From Diplonema papillatum (Eukaryota; Euglenozoa; Diplonemea; Diplonemida; Diplonemidae), in the NCBI GenBank assembly GCA_030068145.1, contig JAPJBO010000699.1:1-64000 (forward strand): a stretch of DNA of 64,000 nucleotides. The letters are read 5' to 3'. Of the stretch, positions 21,950 through 32,282 are shown piece by piece (the first letter of the stretch is position 1; each line of letters starts with the position of its first letter). The notes under the pieces were generated by a model. The model was not told the origin of the DNA. It made no database searches and was given only the letters and a program-made list of their open reading frames with translations. A program made the translations under genes and the position numbers.

Positions 21950-23200
21950 TACAGCAGAAAGAACCGAGAATCTTGAGTGAACAGGCACATTTCCTGAGAG
22001 CGTGAAATGTCTTCTTCGTCCGTGTCTTAGTACATAGAAGAGAAGACCGAGCTCACGCGGCATCAATTGGGAACAGAACAAGAGACGAACATCTTCAGAT
22101 CAAGACTTGAGTGCGCAAGCATTTCCTGAGGAAGGGAAGCCCAATCTTAGGCGACAACAATCACGGGAACATTACACGGCAATATTCAGAAAGAACCTAG
22201 AATCACGAGCGAGCAAGCATCATGTCTTCTTCGCTCGTGTTTTTACACGTTGTTAACACACGAAAAAGAAGACCGCCATCAGTTGGTTCAACGGTACAAG
22301 GTAAGTGACGGACATTGTGCGCGTTCAGACCAAGAATTACGAGTGAGCGTGTGCTGTGTTCTTTGCCTGTCATGACGTCAGTGCATGGAAAGGAAGACCA
22401 ATCTCAAGCGACATCAATCGGGAACATTGCTAGGCACGACAAGGGATGGGCATCGTCCTGTCTTCAGAAAGAACCATGAATCCCCGAGCAAGCATTTCCC
22501 CAATACCCGCGAGTGGCTGTCTTCTTCTGTGTACGTGTCTTCACGTTCAATGCATGGAAAGGAAGACCAACCTCGTGCACACACCCCCAACCAGGAACAG
22601 TGCAAGGGAAGAAAGCACTCCACGCCTCCGAGAAGAACCAGGTTTCAGTGTGAGCAACCAATTCGTGTACGTATCTCCGCGTTCAATAAATAGTAGCGAA
22701 GACCAACCGCATGCACCCACCACTCAGGTAGTGTGCAAAGGGAAGAATCACGGCTTTTTGCTCGTCTTCAGAAAGAACCGTAATTGGATTAACGTTGAAC
22801 CCGGACACGCTGGGTGCCCAAGTTTTACCCGGCCTGTCATTTATCTGTTCCAGTTTTAGTCTTGTTCAACGTTATTCCAATTACGATAATACCAAGCGAC
22901 GAGAAGGTTCTAAAAGCGTGGACCGCCTTCTTCTTTTGCGTCTGTGTCTGCGTCCTGCGTCCTTTACACAGAAGAGAAGGCCAACCCCTGCGGCATCAAT
23001 CGGGAACGGTGCAAGGGAAGCCAAGGAATGGACACCGAATCAAGACTCTCTTGACCAACCATTTCCCAACAAGTGTGAGCGGCCGTCTTCTTCTGTACGT
23101 GTCTTCACACAGAAGCGAAGACCGACCTCATGCATACACCAATCAGGAACCGTGCAAAGGAAAGAAGGAGAACAGTCGGAAGAAAACGGATCGAATCTAA
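21950..23200. repeat. Diverged tandem array, ~135-bp units, 8-9 copies
   Basis: Each unit has CAGAAAGAACC, GAGCAAGCATTTCC, GTCTTCTTC-GTACGTGTCTTCAC, GAAGACC, CATCAATCGGGAAC and GCAAGGGAAG blocks in that order, beginning near 21,960, 22,090, 22,189, 22,326, 22,464, 22,630, 22,766 and later. Units are 60-80% alike by eye, so the array is old. ORFs of up to 174 codons across it shift frame between units and are not conserved. Confidence 0.75.
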
Positions 23201-23433
23201 AGTACTGTCCTTTGAACCTCAAGATACTCAAAATAATTCGAAGTTTACGTATTTTTCCAACTTCCCGGGTCCAACACTCTAACCGACCCGCCGAAAATCA
23301 CGTATACTGCGAAGAATGAACCGAAACCCGCAAAGAAGTGTCGCAAAGCGACATGAGACTATTGGACTGAAGAGAGGCCCGAAGCAGAACATAACGCTGA
23401 CAGCTCCAAACCACAGTACAACTCGGGCAACTT
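23201..23433. other. Short intergenic stretch
   Basis: Nothing recognisable beyond the fading end of the 135-bp array. Confidence 0.4.
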
Positions 23434-23847
23434 GTGCAGGAAAGACTAGGAACGGACACGGGTTTTCGAAAAGACTCCAGCCCTGATAGCCAAAAAATCG
23501 ATCTACACAAATTCTATTGCCAGTTGCAACGAAAGGAAGCGTGTGGCTACAAACGAGGTTACGTTCGTTCAACGCTTACTCCCGGCAAATACAAACCTAG
23601 GGTTACCTTGTGTGTTTCGTGCGGTGTACCAGCACATTTTGTAGGCCCCCAAAAATTCTGTGGCATCGATCAGAATTTGGATGGCGATCAACAAGAACCT
23701 GATGACATATCGTCAAGCGGGCATCCTGGCATGTCCACCTGCAAAAGGAAAGAAGCAAAATGGAGAACGTGGATTATCCAAGAAAGAAGGGGAAAACTTA
23801 GGCAAAATAAAACGTTTACAAGCACCGCAGAAACAAGCAAGGCGTAA
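23434..23847 (+). CDS. Possible exon or element ORF with a CVSCG motif
   Basis: This 137-codon frame holds TLTPGKYKPRVTLCVSCGVP followed by AHF. A frame at 59,160 encodes TLTPATKPRFTCVSCGLQH. The two DNA copies (23,569-23,645 and 59,156-59,228) differ by substitutions and small indels while the peptide pattern is kept, which suggests an old protein-coding repeat with a C-x-x-C knuckle. Sequence outside this block has no recognised domain. Start and splice sites are not determined. Confidence 0.3.
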   Translation: MQERLGTDTGFRKDSSPDSQKIDLHKFYCQLQRKEACGYKRGYVRSTLTPGKYKPRVTLCVSCGVPAHFVGPQKFCGIDQNLDGDQQEPDDISSSGHPGMSTCKRKEAKWRTWIIQERRGKLRQNKTFTSTAETSKA

Positions 23848-25138
23848 AAAGAGTCACCAACCATCAGAACGACGTAAATCGTCGACCGCGTAAGAAGGAA
23901 AGCAGACACTGGCTGGAATACAATTAGTACAGAGCTGAGAAAAGCAAAAACCGGCTCAGAAACAGTTCGTGTGGCACCAAAGAAAACGAGAAACGGTCAA
24001 AAAAAAGTTCAGCCCCCTCCTGATTTGGTATGTTGTAGTACGCTGCCAACTACGAATTCTTAGTTATCAACTGTTTACACACACACAAGAAACGCGCTTA
24101 AACACCCCAAAAGGTCCACCCGGGCAACCGACAAGCGTTCAACACAATCCCGGGTGGAGACCACAAAAACACGCACACACACAACGACGGACACACGTAA
24201 AGAAAAACTCTAAACCCCAAAATGGTCTCAAAAAAAACGCTTAAAAAGGCAGAGACAAAAGAAGAAAAAACCCGAAGAACAGAATCTCCAAATCTCGTTA
24301 TACAAATGCACGCGCTATCTCGAGCCCTCCTTCGATGCGATGTGGTGAGCAGCTCTCCCCGGCTGGTGGGGCTGCACACGGAATAGATTGAAGAAAAGAG
24401 TACCCAACCTGCCCGCCTAGCCTGTCACACTCCTTTTTCGTACATCTAAGCGCTGTGTGTTGAGATTCGGGGCCAGTCAACAAAGAGAAGGGTTCTTCCT
24501 GAAGCACTTCTTTCCAGTTTCCTTTTTGCAAGCACAACCTCGCATACACCTAGCAAGCTTGCTTGAGCGCCTTCGCGCGTCAAGTTGGAATCCTTACGTT
24601 TCTGAGCGAACTCCTCATATCCACTCGCCAAAAGCGAGGTTGGAGGGGTAAGGCAAAAAGGCCCCACCGTTTGCCCCTTCTTTGTACTCCCCCTTCGAGC
24701 CAAGAGCGGAGCCACATGCGTTCTATCGACTTCCCAGGAATAGCGAAGAAACAGAAGGTATTCCAACAACCTCACACATACGCACACCCACACACCCACA
24801 CACTTACACGATTGGCACAAGGCGAGCAACGAGGGAGACGAGCGAGCGACACAGCGAACGGAGCCCGCGTCCAGAAGCCGAACACCGCCGACTCCACGAA
24901 GTGGGGCAGCGCCGAAAAAGGCAAAACGAGGGGCCGTGCAGCCTCGCGTCACCCGGGCTCGCAGAAGACGCCAGGCTCCCACCAGCAGCCGTAACCAAGA
25001 AGGGAACCATGCGTGGACACACTCTCGCTAAGGGGGGCGCCACGTTAAAACGAGTCCGCGACACACACACACACACACACACACACACGATTGCCGCATT
25101 CATGCAAAAAGCGTTGTGGTGCGTGCCTCATGTGCACG
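23848..25138. other. Intergenic; purine-rich DNA and CA runs
   Basis: No gene is supported. Short CA-rich runs lie at 24,155-24,185 and 24,775-24,810, and an (AC)n tract of about 14 units at 25,061-25,088. ORFs to 178 codons on either strand lack domains. Confidence 0.5.
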
Positions 25139-25228
25139 CTGGAGTCCAGCCTCAGAAGCTGGAGCGGAGCTGGAGTTAAAAAGTGGGTGTCACACCTTCG
25201 TTAACTCCAGCTTCTGAGGCGGGTCTCC
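25139..25228. mobile_element. MITE-like element, family A, shortest copy
   Basis: GGAGTCCAGCCTCAGAAGCT at the left end is inverted as AACTCCAGCTTCTGAGGCGG at the right end, with only ~40 bp between. It is the most compact member of the family and shows its minimal structure. Confidence 0.65.
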
Positions 25229-25439
25229 CAGTGGCGGCGGGTCTTTCGTGCGAATGGGATGCACGGCAAGCTGAACAGCAATCTTGTTGTCGGTTCACGA
25301 TCGCAGGATCTTCGACGATTTAGCGCACCCGATGATGCACCACACTCGACTTTTTACCAATCTGGATCAAGCTTTTCGGGGGTTTGGTGCTAGTCGGGTT
25401 GTTGTTTGTGGCTGTTTTTTGAATTTCTGCTGTTTTCCC

Positions 25440-26466
25440 TATATCAGTCATTCTCCTGGCGACCGTTCAAATATGGCAGCACTGTCTGTATACTTAATAC
25501 CTGAGCCCGCAGGAAGAGCTAGGTATTGGTGCACTGCGCAATGCAGTGTCGGTATTGGTCCCAATACTGGCATAGGAGGATAGATATCCAGACAGGCGCC
25601 ACGGTGCCCTCAGTATCCTCATCTAGGACCACAGACTGCGTAGGTACGTTCGTGGTCGTGCACCACGACGGTACGCAGCTCTGCAGAGCAGATGCACGAC
25701 CTCGTGGTTGGGATGTTGATGCTGCAAACAGGTGGTAGCGCATACCAGCATACCTATGTGCAAGTCGACATCAGAGTATATCTCCACCGTAGCGAGAAAC
25801 GGTCAGTATGGTGAGCACTTCACGCTACAGGCTGCGGCAGAAGTGCTGAACCCCGCGTCATGTTTGGTCCGTTTTTTTTTTTATAATTAAAGGCGGGGAT
25901 GGTGGGTGTATGGGCTGCAACAGCTTTCCCCTGTGTCACCGTACTGTACCACTAGGGGCATCACGAGGGCCTAGGCCCTGTGGGCTTAGGCTCTTTATCC
26001 AGGGCACCTGAAACGGGCTGAGGAACCGAAGCAACCTTTCTCTAGGTTTTCGCACCGCAGATTTTTCAGCATCCCTGTTCTTCAGCCATCCCAGTTCTGA
26101 AGTGCGTTCATAGGGTATGGGAATCTGCCTGGTGAAGAGTGCAAAGAGAGGCCATGGGGGTCAACCTTTTTGGGATCCGAGATGGTATGTTGACGATTTC
26201 GTGTCCGTTCTTTCCATTCCGTGTGTTCTCGGGGAGCAACTGGGACGTATCACACGCGCCCCTGGTATAATCTAAGTATAATTATATCGGGCTGAACTCG
26301 TCCAAGGGGGGTCGTCATTTGTTTCTATAACCTCGGGAACAGAAAGACCGGGGACACCTGAGCTCATAGCATCAAAGATTGGTCGATTTAGTTGCACCTT
26401 TAGTGACTGTATGCGCTGCAACATGGTGGTCATTTTTGATCGGTCGCCAGGAGAATGACTGATATA
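25440..26466. mobile_element. 1.03-kb element with 26-bp perfect inverted ends
   Basis: TATATCAGTCATTCTCCTGG and six further bases (25,440-25,465) are repeated as the exact reverse complement at 26,441-26,466, and similarity continues inward for about 15 bp. Both arms, read outward to inward, can encode PYISHSPGDRS followed by a Met codon a few bases on. The interior has no recognisable transposase and no target duplication is obvious, so a non-autonomous DNA transposon or two divergent copies of one repeat are both possible. Confidence 0.6.
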
Positions 26467-28857
26467 TGGAATTGCCTTGTGGAGGTGACTTCGGCTTGTT
26501 ATCACTTTCACCGCCGCCTCGCGTGCGCGTCCTCCTTTTGCCCCCTTGTGGAGCCGATGCGTCATGAAACACGCCAGAAGTCATCGCCAGGCTTTTCTAC
26601 CTCGACGTTCGCGTCGCAGGACGGTGGAGACCGAGCAGCAGATACGCCAAGGAGGAGTTTTTCGTAGCAACAGGCAGCGTGTTTGGGAGAAGATTAGCCT
26701 AGCGAGCATATTCACTCACTATCATCGACTAGCACGCTAATCCTCCCCCCGGCACGTACACACAAATTGCCGACCAGAGCACCCGCTACAGCGCCAACTC
26801 CGGCGCCGCCACCCACTGTAGCAGAGCCGCAACCTGCAGCGCGCCTCCGGAGCGACTTACGCCCGCCGTAGCAGCACAAAGAGAAGTGTGGAAGACCGGA
26901 CACCAACCACCAAAGAGTTGACTGATGCTGGTTCTGGACAAAATGAGCGAGAGTTGCCCTTGTTGACAGGGGCGAAGGGACCCATAACGCGCTCGTTCAC
27001 TTTTTCACGCACTCGTCGACTCATTCACCCACTCACGTACCCGTTTACTCACCCACGCACTCACTCGTCCTGCACGCTCACACACGTTCAGAATTCCTAC
27101 CCTAAAACAGAAACAGGGTCAAAGCGAGTGGGAAATCGGACCAGCGAGCACGGACGAACAACACGAAACGCCTGTCTTTTTTTGACAAGACATGTCACCA
27201 AGAGCGGACACTATGAACCCCGAGGCGTTCTTTTTCACTTTCTTTTTTTCAAAGCTAACTTTCACTCCAAAGAAACAGTCTAGGAAGGGAAGGTACAAAC
27301 AAAACAGCCCGAGACCCGGCGCAAGACTCGAAGAAGACGTGGAAGGCCGCAACCGCAAGAATGAAAGGTGTTGACGTAGTAGAATGCGAGCAAACGGACA
27401 AGTCGAAGTAGACGTTCCATCTGAGAGAGTCAGATTTCTATTCTGTAGCAGAGACTGTCGACGTCTTTTTCGTCTTCACAATACACTGTAGTTACTAGAA
27501 CGACTGCTTTACTAGAAGGCTCATCAAAATAGGCTTCTTTCTAAGCATTCTGCGGAAGCTCCTTTGGTCTATACGGATGCCCCTTGTCTTCTACCGCAGC
27601 CGGTCTTAGTTTTCTAGACACGCAAAACGTGTTCATGGATGAGCAAACCAACGCCATGCTGAAAAATATTTCAGTCGGGTTCAGTTTACATGCCAAACAA
27701 GCAGGCCAAATTTACAGGAGAGTTTGAAGTTAGAAAGCAGAAGAGCTGCGATGGCCTGCAGTAGTCACCAGATTACTGCCTCTTTGATCCTCGCTGGCCG
27801 GGTAGTCGCCCGCCCGCGTTTCGGAGTGGAGCTTGCTGCTACTTCGCTCCTGCACTGTGGCCACACGTGGCTTTCGTCCTTTTCGTCGTCGGCGGCATGT
27901 CCGTCACTACGTCTGTTCTCTCGTAGCAAGCGCAGGTGGTCCTGTCTGTGACGAGCTACGAATAGCGCCTGACAACCAGACTCATACCGCTGTCCTTGTC
28001 AGCAGACTCTCCGGTTCCGCTAATGATGCCACAGGTATTCGCGGCTTAAAGACTGGAAACACGGCAAAGACATACGACACGGTGGCGAGCTCATTTCACC
28101 TCCGAGCACCCCCCTTGACAAAGAAAAGAGTTGCCAACCAAAAAACGCTGAAAACAAAACAACGTTCTCGGCGAAACTGTCGGCAACACAAGTGTTCAAA
28201 TAAAGCGAAACTCTACATTCCCTGAAAGAAGACTTGATGCTGGCACCAAACATGCATGCGCGGCAGGATTCTGCCCGAACGCAAATCTATGATTCCCCCC
28301 ACTTATCCCGATCATTCCAAGAGTTCATTCCGAGACCTTCTTAAAACACCGTCTCTTGCAATACAAATCCCAGTTATTTTTCAAAAGGATGAGAGAAGCA
28401 TCAGCCGAATGATGCAAAGACAACGGCTCCGATTTTCGACGCGGCTTTTGGTGCCCTGTTTGGTTTTTCGAGGTCTACGAACAACTCCGGCTGTTTGAAT
28501 CTCAGAACGGCAACTTTTTAAGGGTGTTTCTGAAACTTTGGCTGCAAACAAAAGGTTGAGGCATTCACAGAGTTTCATTGAACGTTGTCGTCTTTCTTGT
28601 TGCGTTAGTGGGGAGTCATTTACAAGCAAATGAGTACCACGTCGCATCTAGTTCGGCATTGTCAACAGCACGCAGGAAAGGTGCTGCGAACTCGCCTACA
28701 ACCGTCTGATTTGCTGAATATTTGGCCGAAGCCACAGGGCACACACCGTCAGTCGCTGCTCGCGTTTGCGAGCAAGAAGGAACCCCTTTTGCAGAAGAAA
28801 AGGACTCCAAAAAAAAAAAAAAAAAGAGAAAAAGTCCTCAGAGGACTAACGCAATTC
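26467..28857. other. Intergenic; several dispersed repeats
   Basis: CTTGTGGAGGTGACTTC (26,477) recurs at 59,302. The stretch 27,948-28,075 is a copy of the family best seen at 38,643-38,825. At 28,590-28,650 is an inverted copy of the 60,354 and 61,985 repeat (CTTGTTGCGTTAGTGGGGAG). A 17-A run lies near 28,809. No gene is supported. Confidence 0.5.
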
Positions 28858-30019
28858 GTTTATTTCCTTAGAGGTACCAAACAATTTGTTTATTTCCTTA
28901 GAGGTACCAAACAATTTTTTTATTTCCTTAGAGGTACCAAAATCGAAATTCTCTCAGTACATTTCTCAGCCAATTTGGCCTAAAAACAATTTTGGAAATT
29001 TCCTTAGAGGTACCAAAATTTGGCTTGAAATTGTTACCAGACTGGCTGGAAATGCACTTTGTGTTTTTTTTTTGGGTCAAAATTCACATTTTCCAGATTT
29101 TGGCCATTTTTGCCGATTTTTCCAGATTTTGACCATTTTGGGCCATTTTTGCCGATTTTTCCAGTTTTTGGCCATGTTGGGCCATTTTTGCTGAGTATTC
29201 CAGTTTTTGGCCATTTTGGGCCAATTTTGCCGATTTTTCCAGTTTTTGGCCATTTTTGGCCATTTTCTCCGATGTTTCCAGTTTTTGGCCATTTTGGGCC
29301 ATTTTTGCCGATTTTTCCAGATTTTGGCCATTTTTGCCTGTTTTCGTCGATGTTTCCAGTTTTTGGCCATTTTGGGCCATTTTTGCCGATTTTTCCAGGT
29401 CCAAAATGGCCAAACACTGGAAAAATCGGCAAAAATGGCTCAAAATGGCCAAAAACTGGAAAAATCGGCAAAAATGGCTCAAAATGGCCAAAAACTGGAA
29501 AAGTCGGCAAAAATGGCCCAAATTGGCCAAAAACTGGAAAAATCGGCAATTGGCCATTTTGGGCCGTTTTTGCCGATTTTTCCAGATTTTGGCCATTTTT
29601 GGCCATTTTCGCCGATTTTTCCAGTTTTAGGCCATTTTGGACCTGGAAAAATCGGCAAAAATGGCCCAAAATGGCCAAATACTGGAAAAGACGGCAAAAA
29701 TGGCCAAAAACTGGAAAAATCGGCAAAAACGGCCCAAAATGGCCAAAATCGGCGAAAATGGCCCAAAATGGCCAAAAACTGGAAAAATCGGCAAAAATGG
29801 CCCAAAATGGTCAAAATCTGGAATAATCGGCAAAAATGGCCCAAAATGCCCAAAATGGCCAAAATCTGGAAAAATCGGCAAAAATGGCCCAAAATGCCAA
29901 ATTGGCCCACAATGGCCAAAATCTGGAAAAATTGAAAATTTGAAAATTTTGCTAAAAAGTTGCGAAGTACATTTTCAGGGCAAAAAACAAATTTGTTAGG
30001 TTTGGTACCTCTAAGGAAG
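28858..30019. mobile_element. Foldback element with 39-bp sub-repeats
   Basis: The left end carries three near-perfect tandem copies and one offset copy of TTCCTTAGAGGTACCAAA; the right end carries its reverse complement (30,001-30,018). Between them, 29,070-29,935 is built of 39-bp units (GGCCATTTTGGGCCATTTTT then GCCGATTTTTCCAG) whose orientation flips near 29,398, 29,549 and 29,640. Long inverted arms of short tandem repeats are the defining feature of foldback transposons. No transposase is present; ORFs of up to 255 codons are periodic artefacts of the repeat. Confidence 0.75.
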
Positions 30020-30185
30020 ATCACCCAAAAAAAAAAAAAAAAGAACGATCCCAAGGGACGCCGGATTATTACCCGGGCGGGCCAACTGCCCACTACTTTC
30101 GCCAAAATTTTGGTGGGTGGGTCCCCCCCCCCCCCCCCCCTCTGGTGGGAATATTTTTTCCCCAAAACTGTATGAAGATTTTCCG

Positions 30186-30560
30186 ACGGAAACCCACTGC
30201 TACATCAATGTAATGGGCCAAATCTGGCGGAAAACCACTGTTACATCACTGTAATGGGCCGAATTTCACAGAAACCCACTGTTACATCAATGTAATGGCC
30301 CAAATCTGACCGAAAACCACTGTTACATCGATGTAACGGGCAGAATTTGACGGAAAAACACTGTTACATCAATGTAATGGGCCGAATTTGACCGAAAACC
30401 ACTGTTACATCAATGTAATGGCCCAAATCTGACGGAAAACCACTGTTACATCGATGTAATGGGCAGAATCTGACGGAAAACCACTGTTACATCAATGTAA
30501 TGGGCCAAATTTGACGGAAAACCACTGTTACATCAATGTAGTGGGCCAAATCGGCTAAAA
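30186..30560. repeat. Left-arm satellite block 1 (40-bp units, ~9 copies)
   Basis: Units read GACGGAAAACCACTGTTACA then TCAATGTAATGGGCCAAATTT. Each has the palindrome TTACATCGATGTAA or a one-base variant. The block is cut off at about 30,560 by unrelated DNA. Confidence 0.9.
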
Positions 30561-31085
30561 TGACCAAAATCCGGATTTTTCGTCAAAAGTGGGCACGAAA
30601 ACCGAAAAAAGTCTACTTGCGGGGTTCGAACCCGGGACGTTAGAGCTTGGTACCCAGGGTACTACTGCATCAACCACAGGAGCTCTGGCAAAAAAATCCC
30701 CACCTAAGAACTAGAACTGAAGTCAAGCCCGTACTTGTGAAGCCCCAGCCAACTTAGACTAGATGTGCAGAAAACAACCCCGCCCGCACTCCTCTCCCTC
30801 CCACAGTACACCAGTACTGCTAGAAGGAATTACCCTTCAGTTAGGCCAGTCTCCGGTTTTCTCGTTCATTCGTCTAGATTGGTTTCCCACCTGGTCGCCG
30901 GCTTTCCAGCTGAGGCTCCGTTAGTTCGTTGCTTCAGTACCAAGCTTGGTCCCGAATTAAAAAAAAAAAAAATTTTTTTTTTTTTTGCGTGAGGCACCAC
31001 TTTCTTTTGGCGGCTCCGGAGAGCCGCGTTCCAGTTTTCGGGCAGGCTTTACGGGCCTCTTCGGGCCGGAAGGCATGCCAGACAG
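30561..31085. mobile_element. ~525-bp insertion inside the satellite
   Basis: Non-satellite DNA interrupts the left arm. It contains a minus-strand tRNA-like segment, an A-run then T-run at 30,960-30,986, and GGCTCCGGAGAGCCG and TTCGGGCCGGAA hairpins near its right end. A tRNA-derived SINE plus flanking DNA is the simplest reading. The 40-bp units resume at 31,086. Confidence 0.5.
30611..30689 (-). ncRNA. tRNA-like Pol III promoter segment (SINE head?)
   Basis: On the minus strand, CCGGGTTCGAACCCCG is an excellent B box and T-arm. An A-box-like TGGTTGATG lies about 45 nt upstream, and a TTTTTT terminator follows directly. The acceptor ends do not pair and no normal anticodon arm forms, so this is not a functional tRNA gene. 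A tRNA-derived SINE head or tRNA pseudogene fits. Confidence 0.4.
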
Positions 31086-32282
31086 ATTACATCAATGTAA
31101 TGGCCCAAATCTGACGGAAAACCACTGTTACATCAATGTAATGGGCCAAATCTGACGGAAAACCACTGTAACATCAATGTAATGGCCCAAATCTGACGGA
31201 AAACCACTGTTACATCGATGTAATGGGCAGAATTTGACGGAAAACCACTGTTACATCGATGTAATGGGCAGAATTTGACGGAAAACCACTGTTACATCAA
31301 TGTAATGGCCCAAATCTGACCGAAAACCACTGTTACATCAATGTAATGGGCCAAATTTGACCGAAAACCACTGTTACATCGATGTAATGGGCAGAATTTG
31401 ACGGAAAATCACTGTTACATCGATGTAATGGGCAGAATTTGACGGAAAACCACTGTTACATCAATGTAATGGGCAGAATTTGACGGAAAACCACTGTTAC
31501 ATCAATGTAATGGGCCAAATTTGACGGAAAACCACTGTTACATCAATGTAATGGCCCAAATTTGACCGAAAACCACTGTTACATCAATGTAATGGCCCAA
31601 ATTTGACCGAAAACCACTGTTACATCGATGTAATGGGCAGAATTTGACGGAAAACCACTGTTACATCAATGTAATGGCCCAAATCTGACCGAAAACCACT
31701 GTTACATCAATGTAATGGGCCAAATTTGACCGAAAACCACTGTTACATCGATGTAATGGGCAGAATTTGACGGAAAACCACTGTTACATCAATGTAATGG
31801 CCCAAATTTGACGGAAAACCACTGTTACATCGATGTAATGGCCCAAATCTGACCGAAAACCACTGTTACATCAATGTAATGGGCCAAATTTGACGGAAAA
31901 CCACTGTTACATCAATGTAATGGCCCAAATTTGACCGAAAACCACTGTTACATCAATGTAATGGCCCAAATTTGACCGAAAACCACTGTTACATCGATGT
32001 AATGGGCAGAATTTGACGGAAAATCACTGTTACATCGATGTAATGGGCAGAATTTGACGGAAAACCACTGTTACATCAATGTAATGGCCCAAATCTGACC
32101 GAAAACCACTGTTACATCGATGTAATGGGCAGAATTTGACGGAAAACCACTGTTACATCAATGTAATGGCCCAAATCTGACCGAAAACCACTGTTACATC
32201 GATGTAATGGGCAGAATTTGACCGAAAACCACTGTTACATCGATGTAATGGGCCAAATTTGACCGAAAACCACTGTTACATC
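31086..32282. repeat. Left-arm satellite block 2 (40-bp units, ~30 copies)
   Basis: These are the same units and orientation as 30,186-30,560. The block ends at a perfect palindrome centred on 32,282/32,283, where the orientation reverses. Confidence 0.95.

Noticed and set aside
22385..23319. ORFs of 100-174 codons in the 135-bp array
   Set aside because: The unit length varies and frames change from unit to unit, so no repeated protein is encoded.
29034..29999. Several overlapping ORFs of 84-255 codons on both strands
   Set aside because: They are all periodic translations of the 39-bp foldback unit (a multiple of three, so stops are avoided).
30611..30689. Functional tRNA gene
   Set aside because: The T-arm/B box is good but the acceptor stem and anticodon arm cannot be formed.
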